From contig DYSA01000004.1 in assembly GCA_020726425.1 (NCBI GenBank), positions 1 through 32,125 of the forward strand: a stretch of 32,125 nt of DNA, given 5' to 3'. Source of the DNA: Fibrobacter succinogenes (GTDB lineage: Bacteria; Fibrobacterota; Chitinivibrionia; Chitinivibrionales; Chitinivibrionaceae). The notes beneath the pieces are model-generated. The model was not told the origin of the DNA and made no database searches. It saw only the letters and a program-made list of their open reading frames with translations. The position numbers and the translations under genes are program-made. Positions within the stretch are counted from its first letter, which is position 1; every line of letters starts with the position of its first letter. Below, piece after piece: positions 1-8,106 of the stretch.

Positions 1-24
1 GTAACAGGTCTGGAAACCTGTTAC
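1..24 (-). terminator. Perfect inverted repeat, possible terminator stem of the Tex-like gene
   Basis: The first 24 bases form a perfect hairpin: GTAACAGGT, a 6-base loop, then ACCTGTTAC. It lies 56 bases downstream of the stop codon of the Tex-like gene on the minus strand, where a terminator is expected. Any T-tract following the stem on the minus strand would lie outside the window, so termination cannot be confirmed. It could instead be one copy of a dispersed palindromic element. A partial echo (GTTACCTGTC) lies at 67-76. Confidence 0.45.
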
Positions 25-79
25 GACTGTTTATGCCAAGTTCATTGATTGTAAAGTACCTGAGTAGTTACCTGTCAAT

Positions 80-2335
80 CTATCGACGATTAAAGAAACT
101 TGCGAGGTCATCAATCTGAGTCCGCGATGCACGGATACGAAGACCACTGTTTCCAGCACGTTTCATAGAAAGAGAAATGCGCCGTTTTTTACCATCAACT
201 TCAATAACTTTTACTTTGACTGAATCGCCAACCTGCACAACTTGTTCCGCAGATTCGACATACTCATCAGTCAATTCAGAAATATGAACAAGACCATCAG
301 ACATCGCATTGATATCTACAAACACTCCGAACGCAGCAATGTTAGTTACACGACCATCAAGAATCGCATCAACTTTCACCTCGTCCATACGCAACTTGCG
401 TTTCGGACGACTGCTCAACGACACAAAGCGTTTTGCCGCGCGAAGCTGTTCTGAAATCTTCTCCGAAACAAAACGAGCAACAAACTCATCTGCCGCAACA
501 AATTTTTCAAGAAGTGCAAGGTCACGGCAAAGATCTTCAGGTGTTGAACCCAACTCATTGCAAATACTTTCAACAAGCGAAAACTCAGCGGGGTGAATTG
601 TCGACTTATCGAGAACAAAATCACTGTTCGAAAAGATAATGTATCCTGCAGCATTGTGATAATCGCTCTCTGTAAGTTCTTCGAGATCGCGAATATCATA
701 CTTACAATTAAGCGTTGCCTCTTTGCGTTTAGTACGAAGGATTTCAAGTTTTTCTTGAGTAATACCAGCGCGCAAAAGAAGCTCGTCCTGTTTTTTGTTC
801 AACTCAACACCGCGACGCAATGAAGCGGCCGTGAACAGTTCAGTAGTCACTTCAGCCATTTTCGCTTCACCAAGAAGAGACTGCTTAGGGTGAACTGTGA
901 AATTTTCACTTCCAATTTCGATCAACAGGTTCACGGGAATGATTGTCGCAACACCATACGCATAAGTTTTAAGAGTATTCTCTTCAAGTTGAGCAGCGCT
1001 CTCTTTGAAAAAATCTGACTTTAACAATGCTGCAATTTTTGTAGTCGAAGAAACTGCAAATACTTCAGGTGTTGAAATCAATGAATCAACCGTGAGTTTC
1101 ACAATATCAGTCACAGAAGTGCCCAGTTTATTTCCCAGAACTGCGATGCGTGAAGGGTGATACTGTTCAACCATCTGCTTAAGTTTTGCGGAAATAAATG
1201 GACGGCCAAAATCGCGTACATTCTCACGGGTTGCACGAAGTAATAATCCATTACTATCTACAGTGACCAACTCAATTTCGGTTTCACTATATGCGGCAAC
1301 CATCATCAATGACTGTTTTCCCGCAGAAATATATTCATTCACCAATTTGCCGAGATCAGTACGAATTTCACGCGCTAAACGGTTTTCTGCACGACGAATA
1401 ATCTCTTCTTTTAGCACTTCTTCAACCATCGGCTGAAGGTGACGCGTCCAAGCTTCATGAATTGAGTCAAGAATTACTGAAGCACCAATAGCATCGTGGT
1501 TTTCCAAGAAATATTCGCCGAGAAGGTCATCAATCTGGAAAAGAGGCGCACCGATTTTTACTTTGATATCTTTTTTCAATTCACCATCTCGAAGAAGCAA
1601 AACATCTTCATAGGTAAGGTCGCGAATCAATGTTTGTTTATCTCTAAAAAGATCGTATTTTTTTGTTTTCTTTTTGAAAGAGAGTTCAATGTAACCCTCA
1701 TCTTCGACAAATTCTCGAACCACAATACGTGCATGCTCATCGAACCCGTAACGTTCAGAAAGAATATCAATCACTCCAGATTTAACCAAATCAACAGGAG
1801 TAAATTCTGCTACACTTTCAGAAGACTCTGACTGTTCTGAATTTTCATCAACTACAACATCGGAAGATTCAGTCGAAACTGAAACCGGAACGATCTTGCT
1901 AGCGTACTCCGCAAACAACGCATCAAGATCACCTTCGGACTTCTGATCGTCGATTTCATCCGCACATGGCAACAAACCTTTTGCAATGGCCAAAGCTCCA
2001 CGAGTACGGACATTGGTACGGTGAGACATAGCAAGGTCATCGAGTTCAGCCGCACTGATACTCATTTCGACTTTATAGTCCATATCTTCGTCGTAAACGT
2101 TCGCTTTACGAAGAATTGTGCGTACTTTTTCTCTATGGGGAGCAAGAGCTTTTTGACGATTGAGGAATTCATAAATTTCAGACACCGTATCGAAGTCTGT
2201 TTGTGTAGCGACGTTAGGTACATAATCAGTAATAAAATAGAGAGAATCTCCTTGAGCAAAATGTGAACAGATTGTTTCTGCCACGTCTTCCGGAATGCTC
2301 CATGTTTCACTGATAAATGCTGCAAACTCTATCAT
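80..2335 (-). CDS. Divergent Tex-like S1-domain RNA-binding protein
   Basis: 751 residues, close to the usual 720-780 of the transcription accessory protein Tex. The order matches Tex: an N-terminal helical region (FITDYV near residue 35 corresponds to the FIARYR segment of Tex), a central YqgF-like segment (about 340-440), a Tex-like stretch VHPKQSLLG, a segment like the Tex HPE region (HPAEFSLVESI), and a C-terminal S1 domain from about 657 to 727 (GRVTNIAAFGVFVDI, GLVHISEL, ISLSMK). The core is unusually degenerate: the YqgF motif with its acidic residues is not visible, the canonical helix-hairpin-helix is hard to see, and residues about 150-180 form an acidic Ser/Glu linker. The S1 assignment is firm. 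Nucleic-acid binding is expected from it, while the cellular role is inferred. No strong ribosome-binding site precedes the ATG at 2335. Confidence 0.75.
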   Translation of the reverse strand: MIEFAAFISETWSIPEDVAETICSHFAQGDSLYFITDYVPNVATQTDFDTVSEIYEFLNRQKALAPHREKVRTILRKANVYDEDMDYKVEMSISAAELDDLAMSHRTNVRTRGALAIAKGLLPCADEIDDQKSEGDLDALFAEYASKIVPVSVSTESSDVVVDENSEQSESSESVAEFTPVDLVKSGVIDILSERYGFDEHARIVVREFVEDEGYIELSFKKKTKKYDLFRDKQTLIRDLTYEDVLLLRDGELKKDIKVKIGAPLFQIDDLLGEYFLENHDAIGASVILDSIHEAWTRHLQPMVEEVLKEEIIRRAENRLAREIRTDLGKLVNEYISAGKQSLMMVAAYSETEIELVTVDSNGLLLRATRENVRDFGRPFISAKLKQMVEQYHPSRIAVLGNKLGTSVTDIVKLTVDSLISTPEVFAVSSTTKIAALLKSDFFKESAAQLEENTLKTYAYGVATIIPVNLLIEIGSENFTVHPKQSLLGEAKMAEVTTELFTAASLRRGVELNKKQDELLLRAGITQEKLEILRTKRKEATLNCKYDIRDLEELTESDYHNAAGYIIFSNSDFVLDKSTIHPAEFSLVESICNELGSTPEDLCRDLALLEKFVAADEFVARFVSEKISEQLRAAKRFVSLSSRPKRKLRMDEVKVDAILDGRVTNIAAFGVFVDINAMSDGLVHISELTDEYVESAEQVVQVGDSVKVKVIEVDGKKRRISLSMKRAGNSGLRIRASRTQIDDLASFFNRR

Positions 2336-2405
2336 CCCAGCCCATTTCTTTAGATTATTTCATCGAATTTTTCAAGCTTTAAATTAAACAATGGGTGAAA
2401 ATAAA

Positions 2406-2427
2406 TCAATCTAAATAGTCAGATTGA
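2406..2427 (-). terminator. Weak hairpin at the end of the ABC-transporter operon
   Basis: A 7-bp stem (TCAATCT with AGATTGA) encloses an 8-base loop between the last gene of the transporter operon and the Tex-like gene. On the minus strand it is followed by the T-rich stretch TTTATTTTC. The stem is AT-rich, so this is a weak terminator at best. The rest of the 134-base gap is AT-rich and shows nothing else I can support. Confidence 0.35.
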
Positions 2428-2469
2428 AATATTCAGCAAAAAAGAGGAAAAAAGGCGTGAAAAAATCGG

Positions 2470-3333
2470 CTATTTCCCCGCTACCATTTTGGTATCAGCT
2501 TCCAATTTTTGAAATCTAGCTTTTGGAGCATTGCGTGCTTCAAGTACACTTTTTCGAGTAGCAAGAGAAGCTTTTGCATCATCGTATTTCCCTTGTTTGT
2601 ACAGGGCAAAAAAGAGATACTCTAGCGCAACAGTATTCGTTCCGTGCTTCGAAAGAATTGTTTTGGCGACTGACTCGATTTTGGCGTATTTTTTTTCGTC
2701 TGCATACATTTCAAGAAGATCATACAGTACTACTTGCGATGTAAAAATGCCACTTTGAGAAACTTTTAACAGATCGTTAAGCGCTCGTGGCCGCTCATCT
2801 TTTGCATCTTCCATCCAAAACAGGGCTTTTACATTTGCACCAACCCAATAATCATATACCGCTACACCATACAGTGCATCAACATTACCTTGATTTTTAA
2901 GTGGTCGAAAAACGTCGATAGCTCGCCAACCAAGCTTTAGTGAAGTCACCAAACGATTTTGACCGCGTTCGTACGCACCGCGAATCCCAAGAACAGCAGC
3001 ACCAAAAAAGCGATCCCATTCAGCAGTTGATGATTCGCCGAGTTTTGCACCTTGATCACAAGCTACATAAAATTGGGTAACAAATGAGGTATTACCTAAA
3101 TCCCGCATTTGATGATGATAAACTGCAGCTTTTAAAAAATAGCCAGCAGGAGATTTGGGGAATTTTTTAATAAGCGCATCCGCTTCACGATGGGCAGCCT
3201 CATAATTATCATCAAAAACGAGCGATACACATTTCTGACCGCTACTTTTTAATGAACCATCAACCGCTGCAGACCCGATAAAAAAACAAAGCAAGATGAG
3301 AACTATGCTAATTTTGAATAATTTTATACTCAT
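2470..3333 (-). CDS. Exported TPR-like protein, last gene of the transporter operon
   Basis: 287 residues with an N-terminal signal peptide: Lys-containing start, a hydrophobic run from about residue 8 to 20, then small residues near 21-23. No lipobox cysteine follows. The mature part is helical, with TPR-like motifs: the pair around EAAHREADALIKKFPKSPAGYF near the N-terminus and YLFFALYKQGKYDDAKASL near the C-terminus. Such repeats bind proteins, so a periplasmic scaffold role is a reasonable inference. The start overlaps the end of the preceding lipoprotein gene by 26 bases and has little ribosome-binding sequence of its own, which suggests translational coupling. I do not recognise a named family. 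Confidence 0.75.
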   Translation of the reverse strand: MSIKLFKISIVLILLCFFIGSAAVDGSLKSSGQKCVSLVFDDNYEAAHREADALIKKFPKSPAGYFLKAAVYHHQMRDLGNTSFVTQFYVACDQGAKLGESSTAEWDRFFGAAVLGIRGAYERGQNRLVTSLKLGWRAIDVFRPLKNQGNVDALYGVAVYDYWVGANVKALFWMEDAKDERPRALNDLLKVSQSGIFTSQVVLYDLLEMYADEKKYAKIESVAKTILSKHGTNTVALEYLFFALYKQGKYDDAKASLATRKSVLEARNAPKARFQKLEADTKMVAGK

Positions 3334-3637
3334 TATGATACCGATCCCACTTTTGCATATCTAAAACTAGACGGTACTTTCGCTCAATTCTAAAGCATTT
3401 ATCTTTAAGGAAATAAAAATCAACAACAGAATTGCAGCTATACTTGCTTTTTTCAAACCATGTAATTTCACGAATTGTAAAATACGGTTTATCTAATAGC
3501 AAGCTCGAATCTAGCCCTTCTGTTATAACTCGAAGATCATCAACTAGCAACAGGTTCAAATCTTTCTCCGCTTGAGCGTGAGAGTAGTTTGAGCAAGATG
3601 CAGTCATTAGCATAAAAATAATTACCAAAAATCTCAT
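3308..3637 (-). CDS. Small predicted lipoprotein of the ABC-transporter operon
   Basis: 109 residues. A short N-terminus (MRFLVIIFMLMTASC) is a compact lipoprotein signal, with Cys15 as the likely lipidated residue; Thr at the -3 position makes the lipobox imperfect. The rest has no motif I recognise, though further cysteines at about residues 48 and 60 could form a disulfide. Its ATG overlaps the stop of the ATPase gene (ATGA overlap), and a strong GGAGG lies 6 bases upstream inside that gene, so the two are certainly co-transcribed. Its function is unknown. Position suggests an accessory to the transporter or to the TPR-like protein that follows. Confidence 0.75.
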   Translation of the reverse strand: MRFLVIIFMLMTASCSNYSHAQAEKDLNLLLVDDLRVITEGLDSSLLLDKPYFTIREITWFEKSKYSCNSVVDFYFLKDKCFRIERKYRLVLDMQKWDRYHNEYKIIQN

Positions 3638-4749
3638 CTGAATCCTCCGAGAATGTTCGTATTCGTAGATTCATCAAACAAATGGATATGAGAAGCATCC
3701 ACAAAAACTTCAACCGGTTTTCCAATAACGATAGGTTCTAAGCGATTCACAAAGAATCGAACCGTTTCCCCTGAACTTGTTTTTGCTATTACAAGATTTC
3801 TATCACCAGGAGTTTCAACAAAAACCGGTGTTACGTTAAACACGGTACACCAAAAGTGTAGCTCTCTTTTTCTCGTCAAATGAATATCTTGTGGACGAAT
3901 ACAAACTCTCACGGCTCGCGTGCCACTATTTACTGCTTCAACAGGAAATCCTTCTGCAAGTCGCAAAAAACCAAGTGGCGTATGAACGACGGGCAACCCA
4001 TTGTAAATACCGAGTGTTGAACTAAATGAATTGGCCATTGGGCTTCCAATAAACTCCGCAGTAAATCGTGTTGCAGGCGCATCATATAATCGCATCGGCT
4101 CAGCATATTGCTCAAGATTCCCTTTATTTAGCACTGCGATTCTCTGGCTCATGCTCATTGCTTCTGCCTGATTATGAGACACATAGATAATTGTTTTTCC
4201 TACTTCAGAGTGGATCCGCTTCAGTTCTTCCATCGCAAGTTCACGAAGTGCTGCATCGAGATTACTGAGCGGTTCATCCAAAAGAAGTACTTCGGGATCA
4301 AGAACGAGTGCCCTCGCAAGAGCTACACGTTGCCTCTGCCCACCAGAGATTTCTTTGGGTAGTCGATTTTCTAACCCTTCCAAACCAAGAAGAGGAATAA
4401 CCCAATCGAGTTTTGAAAATATCGCATGCTCTTCCATTTTCTGAATTTTCAGTCCAAATGTGATATTGTTCTTCACATTCATATGAGGAAAAAGCGCGTA
4501 ACTCTGAAATACCATACCGATTGGCCGTTTCTGTGCTGGCAACCCTTGCATCGGTTTTCCACCAATCCACAGTTCGCCACTATCGATCTTTTCTAGCCCC
4601 GCTATCATTCTCAAGAGTGTTGTCTTCCCACACCCAGAAGGGCCAAGCAGTGTAACAAATTCACCCGACTTGATATGAAGGTCAAGATCGTGAATCACGG
4701 AATGATTCCCATAGCTTTTTTTAATATTTTTCAGAACCAAATCGGCCAT
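3634..4749 (-). CDS. MalK/UgpC-type sugar ABC transporter ATPase
   Basis: 371 residues, the usual length of CUT1-family ATPases (MalK, UgpC, MsmK). Visible motifs are Walker A GPSGCGKT (36-43), Q-loop FQSYALFPHM (about 81-90), signature ISGGQRQR (134-141), Walker B VLLLDEP (154-160), D-loop SNLDAALR and the switch histidine H192 in VSHNQAEAM. The C-terminal third is the OB/TOBE regulatory region typical of MalK (RVCIRPQDIHL near residue 290). It powers the two permeases encoded just upstream. An AAGGTG ribosome-binding site precedes the ATG. The substrate cannot be read from this subunit; sugars, polyols and glycerol phosphates are typical for the family. Confidence 0.93.
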   Translation of the reverse strand: MADLVLKNIKKSYGNHSVIHDLDLHIKSGEFVTLLGPSGCGKTTLLRMIAGLEKIDSGELWIGGKPMQGLPAQKRPIGMVFQSYALFPHMNVKNNITFGLKIQKMEEHAIFSKLDWVIPLLGLEGLENRLPKEISGGQRQRVALARALVLDPEVLLLDEPLSNLDAALRELAMEELKRIHSEVGKTIIYVSHNQAEAMSMSQRIAVLNKGNLEQYAEPMRLYDAPATRFTAEFIGSPMANSFSSTLGIYNGLPVVHTPLGFLRLAEGFPVEAVNSGTRAVRVCIRPQDIHLTRKRELHFWCTVFNVTPVFVETPGDRNLVIAKTSSGETVRFFVNRLEPIVIGKPVEVFVDASHIHLFDESTNTNILGGFR

Positions 4750-4758
4750 ATTTACACC

Positions 4759-5604
4759 TTACTTAACAGCACCAGAAACGACACCGGAAACCATATACCG
4801 TTGAACAACAAATGTGAACACCATTACCGGCACACTAAGACAAACTGAAATTGCAGCGAGTACATTCTGCGGTGGGGAAAATGAAAGATTCTTGTTCAGA
4901 TACAATGTCAGAGTTTGAATCTGACCACCTGTATCAAGGAGGAAATGAGCAAAAATAAACTCATCCCATGAGAGTAAAAAAGTGTATATCGCACCTGCAA
5001 TTAACGAGGGAAAAACCATCGGAACAAGAATTCGCGTAAATATCGTTACACGATTTGCCCCGATAACACGTGCTTGTTCTTCAATATCCTTAGGCACGAA
5101 TTCAAAAGCTGTTGTAGCCATAAAAATAACATAGGGCAAGGACAACAGAGTATGTGCTAAAACAACCGATATAAATGATGAGTGCAGATTCGCTCGAACA
5201 AAAAATGTAGCAATCGGAATAACAGAAGAGATATCGGGGAAAAGTCGAACTGAAATTAAAAGAATGAGAAAAAAACGTTTCAGAGGGAAATTATAACGTG
5301 CAAGTACATACCCTGCCGGAATACTCAAGAGTGATGTCAACAGAACCGTTAATGTTGCAATTATTGCGCTATTACTGACAACACCCCAAAATTCACGATC
5401 ACGGAAGAGATACAAAAAGATATCAAATGTCGGACGATTAGGCCACAAAGGGATCGGGCGTCCACCGGTGTTCATTGTCGACGGATCACTTATTGAATAC
5501 TTTATCAGCAGATAGATCGGCGCTATTATCCCAATAATCATCACGATGACACAAATCGCCCATACAATTCGCTTACCGATTTCATCTCTGTCAATATAAC
5601 TCAT
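4759..5604 (-). CDS. MalG-type ABC transporter permease
   Basis: 281 residues with six hydrophobic segments. The first runs from about residue 13 to 35 (VWAICVIVMIIGIIAPIYLLI), and the last lies near the C-terminus (CLSVPVMVFTFVVQRYMVSG). The cytoplasmic EAA loop that contacts the ATPase is visible as EEQARVIGANRVTIFTRILV, in its normal place. The C-terminal sequence VSGVVSGAVK matches the G-[AS]-[VT]-KG-like end common in MalG proteins. The start codon overlaps the stop of the upstream permease by 4 bases (ATGA). It should pair with that permease to form the transmembrane pore of an importer. Confidence 0.92.
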   Translation of the reverse strand: MSYIDRDEIGKRIVWAICVIVMIIGIIAPIYLLIKYSISDPSTMNTGGRPIPLWPNRPTFDIFLYLFRDREFWGVVSNSAIIATLTVLLTSLLSIPAGYVLARYNFPLKRFFLILLISVRLFPDISSVIPIATFFVRANLHSSFISVVLAHTLLSLPYVIFMATTAFEFVPKDIEEQARVIGANRVTIFTRILVPMVFPSLIAGAIYTFLLSWDEFIFAHFLLDTGGQIQTLTLYLNKNLSFSPPQNVLAAISVCLSVPVMVFTFVVQRYMVSGVVSGAVK

Positions 5605-6497
5605 TTTGAATTAACTCCAGAATTAACAAGAACCCTTTTAATTCGGCCAGTTATTTCGACAATAACCACCAGTGTTAGAATGGTTAGTCCGACGAGTACG
5701 AGTGCAACAACAGCCGCTTCACCTGGATCACTTCCAAATCCATACAATTTTTCGATAAGAGTACCGAGAAGTGGATAATTCCCCGCAAGAATATAGGGAA
5801 AAATGAACTCTTTCCACATCTCCACAGATCGTAGAAGAAGCACAGTGGTCATCGCAGGGAATATAAGTGGTAGGATAATTCGTTGTAAACGAACACGAAA
5901 TCCAGCACCCATGGTTTTTGCCGCATCGATGAGTTCTGGTTCAATTGAGTTAAGCCCTGACAAAATGATCAGCATTGAAATCGGCATATCGCGCCAAACT
6001 TTCCCTAGCATTGAAACAGAGAGTGCAAGATATTTACTTCCTCTCCAAGCGACATCGTGATCTATGATTTTGGGAAACAGCCAGTACTGACCTTGAAAAA
6101 GATGGTTAGCGAATCCGCCTTGAGAGTCAAAAAGGATGAATAATAGTGTTGCAATAACTAATCCAGGGAAAGCGAAAGGTATCACAAATATCGTTCGTAC
6201 AAATGATTTACCCCAATATGAGTTATACACCAGCAATGCCGCGAATAATCCTGCAAATAATTCTAATGGCGTTCCAATGGCGACAAATGCGAGAGTATTT
6301 AGGAGGGCGTTGTGAAACTCTCCATTTTTAAGAATTTCAACTGCCGGTTCGAGTGTGGGAAAAACATTAGTCTTTGTAAGGCTGATTGTAAACAATTCAA
6401 TTAGTACAAGGAGAAAAAAGAAAGAAAGAAATATGGCCGCTGGGAACAGTGGCCATATTTCACCCATTTTTTCTACAAAACGGTCATAACGCTTCAA
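5601..6497 (-). CDS. MalF/UgpA-type ABC transporter permease
   Basis: 298 residues, six predicted membrane segments beginning near residue 18 (FPAAIFLSFFFLLVLIELF). The EAA loop reads IDAAKTMGAGFRVRLQRIIL, followed by PLIFPAM, the expected MalF-type contact with the ATPase. The best start is a TTG at 6497, only 7 bases after the binding-protein gene's stop, with GGAAAG about 9 bases upstream. An ATG ten codons further in lacks a ribosome-binding site. The start is therefore the least certain part. It partners the MalG-type permease that overlaps its stop codon. Confidence 0.9.
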   Translation of the reverse strand: MKRYDRFVEKMGEIWPLFPAAIFLSFFFLLVLIELFTISLTKTNVFPTLEPAVEILKNGEFHNALLNTLAFVAIGTPLELFAGLFAALLVYNSYWGKSFVRTIFVIPFAFPGLVIATLLFILFDSQGGFANHLFQGQYWLFPKIIDHDVAWRGSKYLALSVSMLGKVWRDMPISMLIILSGLNSIEPELIDAAKTMGAGFRVRLQRIILPLIFPAMTTVLLLRSVEMWKEFIFPYILAGNYPLLGTLIEKLYGFGSDPGEAAVVALVLVGLTILTLVVIVEITGRIKRVLVNSGVNSK

Positions 6498-6503
6498 ATG
6501 TAT

Positions 6504-8009
6504 TTACTTTCCAGCCTGTGTCGGATAGCGATCGCCAAGAATTTCTTTGGCTTTCACACGATACACCGCATCAAGAGATTTTACAACTTCAGGTTTACCG
6601 ACAGGTTTATTTGCCTTTACAACACCAACACCGATGTCATACCAAGCATCAATATAGTTATCAGACATTTTAGAATAATCTTTATCGATAGGCACAACGG
6701 TAATAATTGAATCCGAGAGTTGGCTTGAAATCTGATCAACAGAAACCTTATAAATATTACCAACCCAACCTTCTTCAAACACGTTGCTCAAGTTATCAAG
6801 AAGATCTTTGCGTACAGGAATCATACCAAACTGAGATGACTCTTTAGCATTATTAGTCTGACTTGTAATAAACAGAGCAAGTTCATACGCAAGCTTACTC
6901 TTCGGTGCAGCAGTTGGAATACCCCACCACCAACCACCAGTACTAATCTTACGAGTACCTTCGATTACTGGTTTACCTTCTGCATTCAATGTCAACGAGA
7001 CACCTTGAGGAATTACACAAACACCCATGTCTTCAGGTTCTTCCAAGTACGATGGCATACCTGGATCTTCTGGCCACCCATGAATGTTAAACAAGTCAAT
7101 CTGCTGTACGTACGCAACAAACGCTTTACCATCTTTAATCGCATTATAGATGTGTGAACCTCTCCATGGATCTTCCCAAGCACCAGGATTGTACAATCCA
7201 TTTTTAATAAATGCCTGTTCCCAGAAGAATGTTTCTTCTACTGCCTGCCCTTTCATAGTGCGAATTTCATCCTGAGTCGCACCAAGTGTATATGCGCGGT
7301 CAATGATATTCTGTGAAGTACCGTTATATCGTGCACCGCGAAGAGCTATACGACCTGTTTTCGATCCGTTATAGGTTTCGTTTGCCCAAATCGCACCGGC
7401 AACATACAAGTCATATACATCCCACTGAGCTGGATCTGCTTCGAAAGCATACGCACTTGGGAGACCATAACCATTCAGCGCTTTCAATTCCGCATCAATC
7501 CGTGCTTTACTCGCTTCAAATTTCTGGAATGCTTCAGCAACTTTTGATTTACGATAGAATAATACACGAGTTTCTAATTTTCTCGGCACATAATACGCTT
7601 CACGATTTACCATTGCCAGTGCGGCAGCTACAGGGTGATATGTGGCCATATCTTTTTCAACCTGATCCTTAGAAACAACTTGATCAAGCTTCTGAACAAG
7701 TCCTTCTTCTGCAAGTTGACGAGTAATTTCAAAGGGAACTTTAACCAAAGAAATTGATGGTTCTTGCTTACGAGCATCAAGTTCAAGCATCATCTTAAGA
7801 TCAGCTTCATTATTGAACGTGGTAAGCTTGATTTTACAATTGTGTTTTTTCTCAAAGGCTGGCAAGATTTCATTTTTAAAGTATCTCTGCTGAGCTGGCA
7901 TCATACGAATAAGTACGGTCATCTCCTCTTTAGGACCTTTCCCACAAGATCCAAGAACCAAAAACGCAGCAACACCAACAGCGACATAGGCCAAGCGTCT
8001 TAATTTCAT
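6504..8009 (-). CDS. Lipoprotein solute-binding protein of a CUT1-type ABC importer
   Basis: 501 residues from the ATG at 8009, chosen because GGAGGAG lies 5 bases upstream. An in-frame start at 8054 would add 15 residues and spoil the signal peptide. Residues 1-22 are a lipoprotein signal ending in VLGSC, with Cys22 lipidated. The body resembles extracellular solute-binding family 1: an early beta-strand and helix (TVLIRMMPAQQRYFKNEILPAF), a central part rich in Trp and Tyr (aromatic sugar-stacking residues are typical) and GGWWWGIP, then a late helix of the type ALFITSQTNNAKESSQFGMIP. It is the first gene of the transporter operon. A GATAAT-like -10 lies upstream without a clear -35. A carbohydrate substrate is an inference. 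Confidence 0.88.
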   Translation of the reverse strand: MKLRRLAYVAVGVAAFLVLGSCGKGPKEEMTVLIRMMPAQQRYFKNEILPAFEKKHNCKIKLTTFNNEADLKMMLELDARKQEPSISLVKVPFEITRQLAEEGLVQKLDQVVSKDQVEKDMATYHPVAAALAMVNREAYYVPRKLETRVLFYRKSKVAEAFQKFEASKARIDAELKALNGYGLPSAYAFEADPAQWDVYDLYVAGAIWANETYNGSKTGRIALRGARYNGTSQNIIDRAYTLGATQDEIRTMKGQAVEETFFWEQAFIKNGLYNPGAWEDPWRGSHIYNAIKDGKAFVAYVQQIDLFNIHGWPEDPGMPSYLEEPEDMGVCVIPQGVSLTLNAEGKPVIEGTRKISTGGWWWGIPTAAPKSKLAYELALFITSQTNNAKESSQFGMIPVRKDLLDNLSNVFEEGWVGNIYKVSVDQISSQLSDSIITVVPIDKDYSKMSDNYIDAWYDIGVGVVKANKPVGKPEVVKSLDAVYRVKAKEILGDRYPTQAGK

Positions 8010-8081
8010 CAACTCCTCCAACAATTTACACAGGTTTGATCTATTTATTATCAATATACTACAGATTTTCGTTTACGACTG

Positions 8082-8106
8082 AAAAATTACTGACAATTAC
8101 TGTCAG
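8082..8106 (-). terminator. Terminator overlapping the stop codon of the translocase-HEAT-cNMP gene
   Basis: On the minus strand CTGACA, a 5-base loop and TGTCAG are followed at once by the TAA stop codon and five T residues. The stem is built from the last codons of the 1053-residue gene. This separates that gene from the transporter operon downstream. The stem is only 6 bp, so efficiency may be moderate. Confidence 0.5.

Noticed and set aside
1496-1831. A 111-codon frame antisense to the Tex-like gene
   Set aside because: Its Phe-rich composition is that expected from the complement of Lys/Glu-rich coding sequence.
2336-2469. A hidden small gene in the gap before the Tex-like gene
   Set aside because: The gap is AT-rich with stops in all frames and no ribosome-binding site; only a weak hairpin is supportable.
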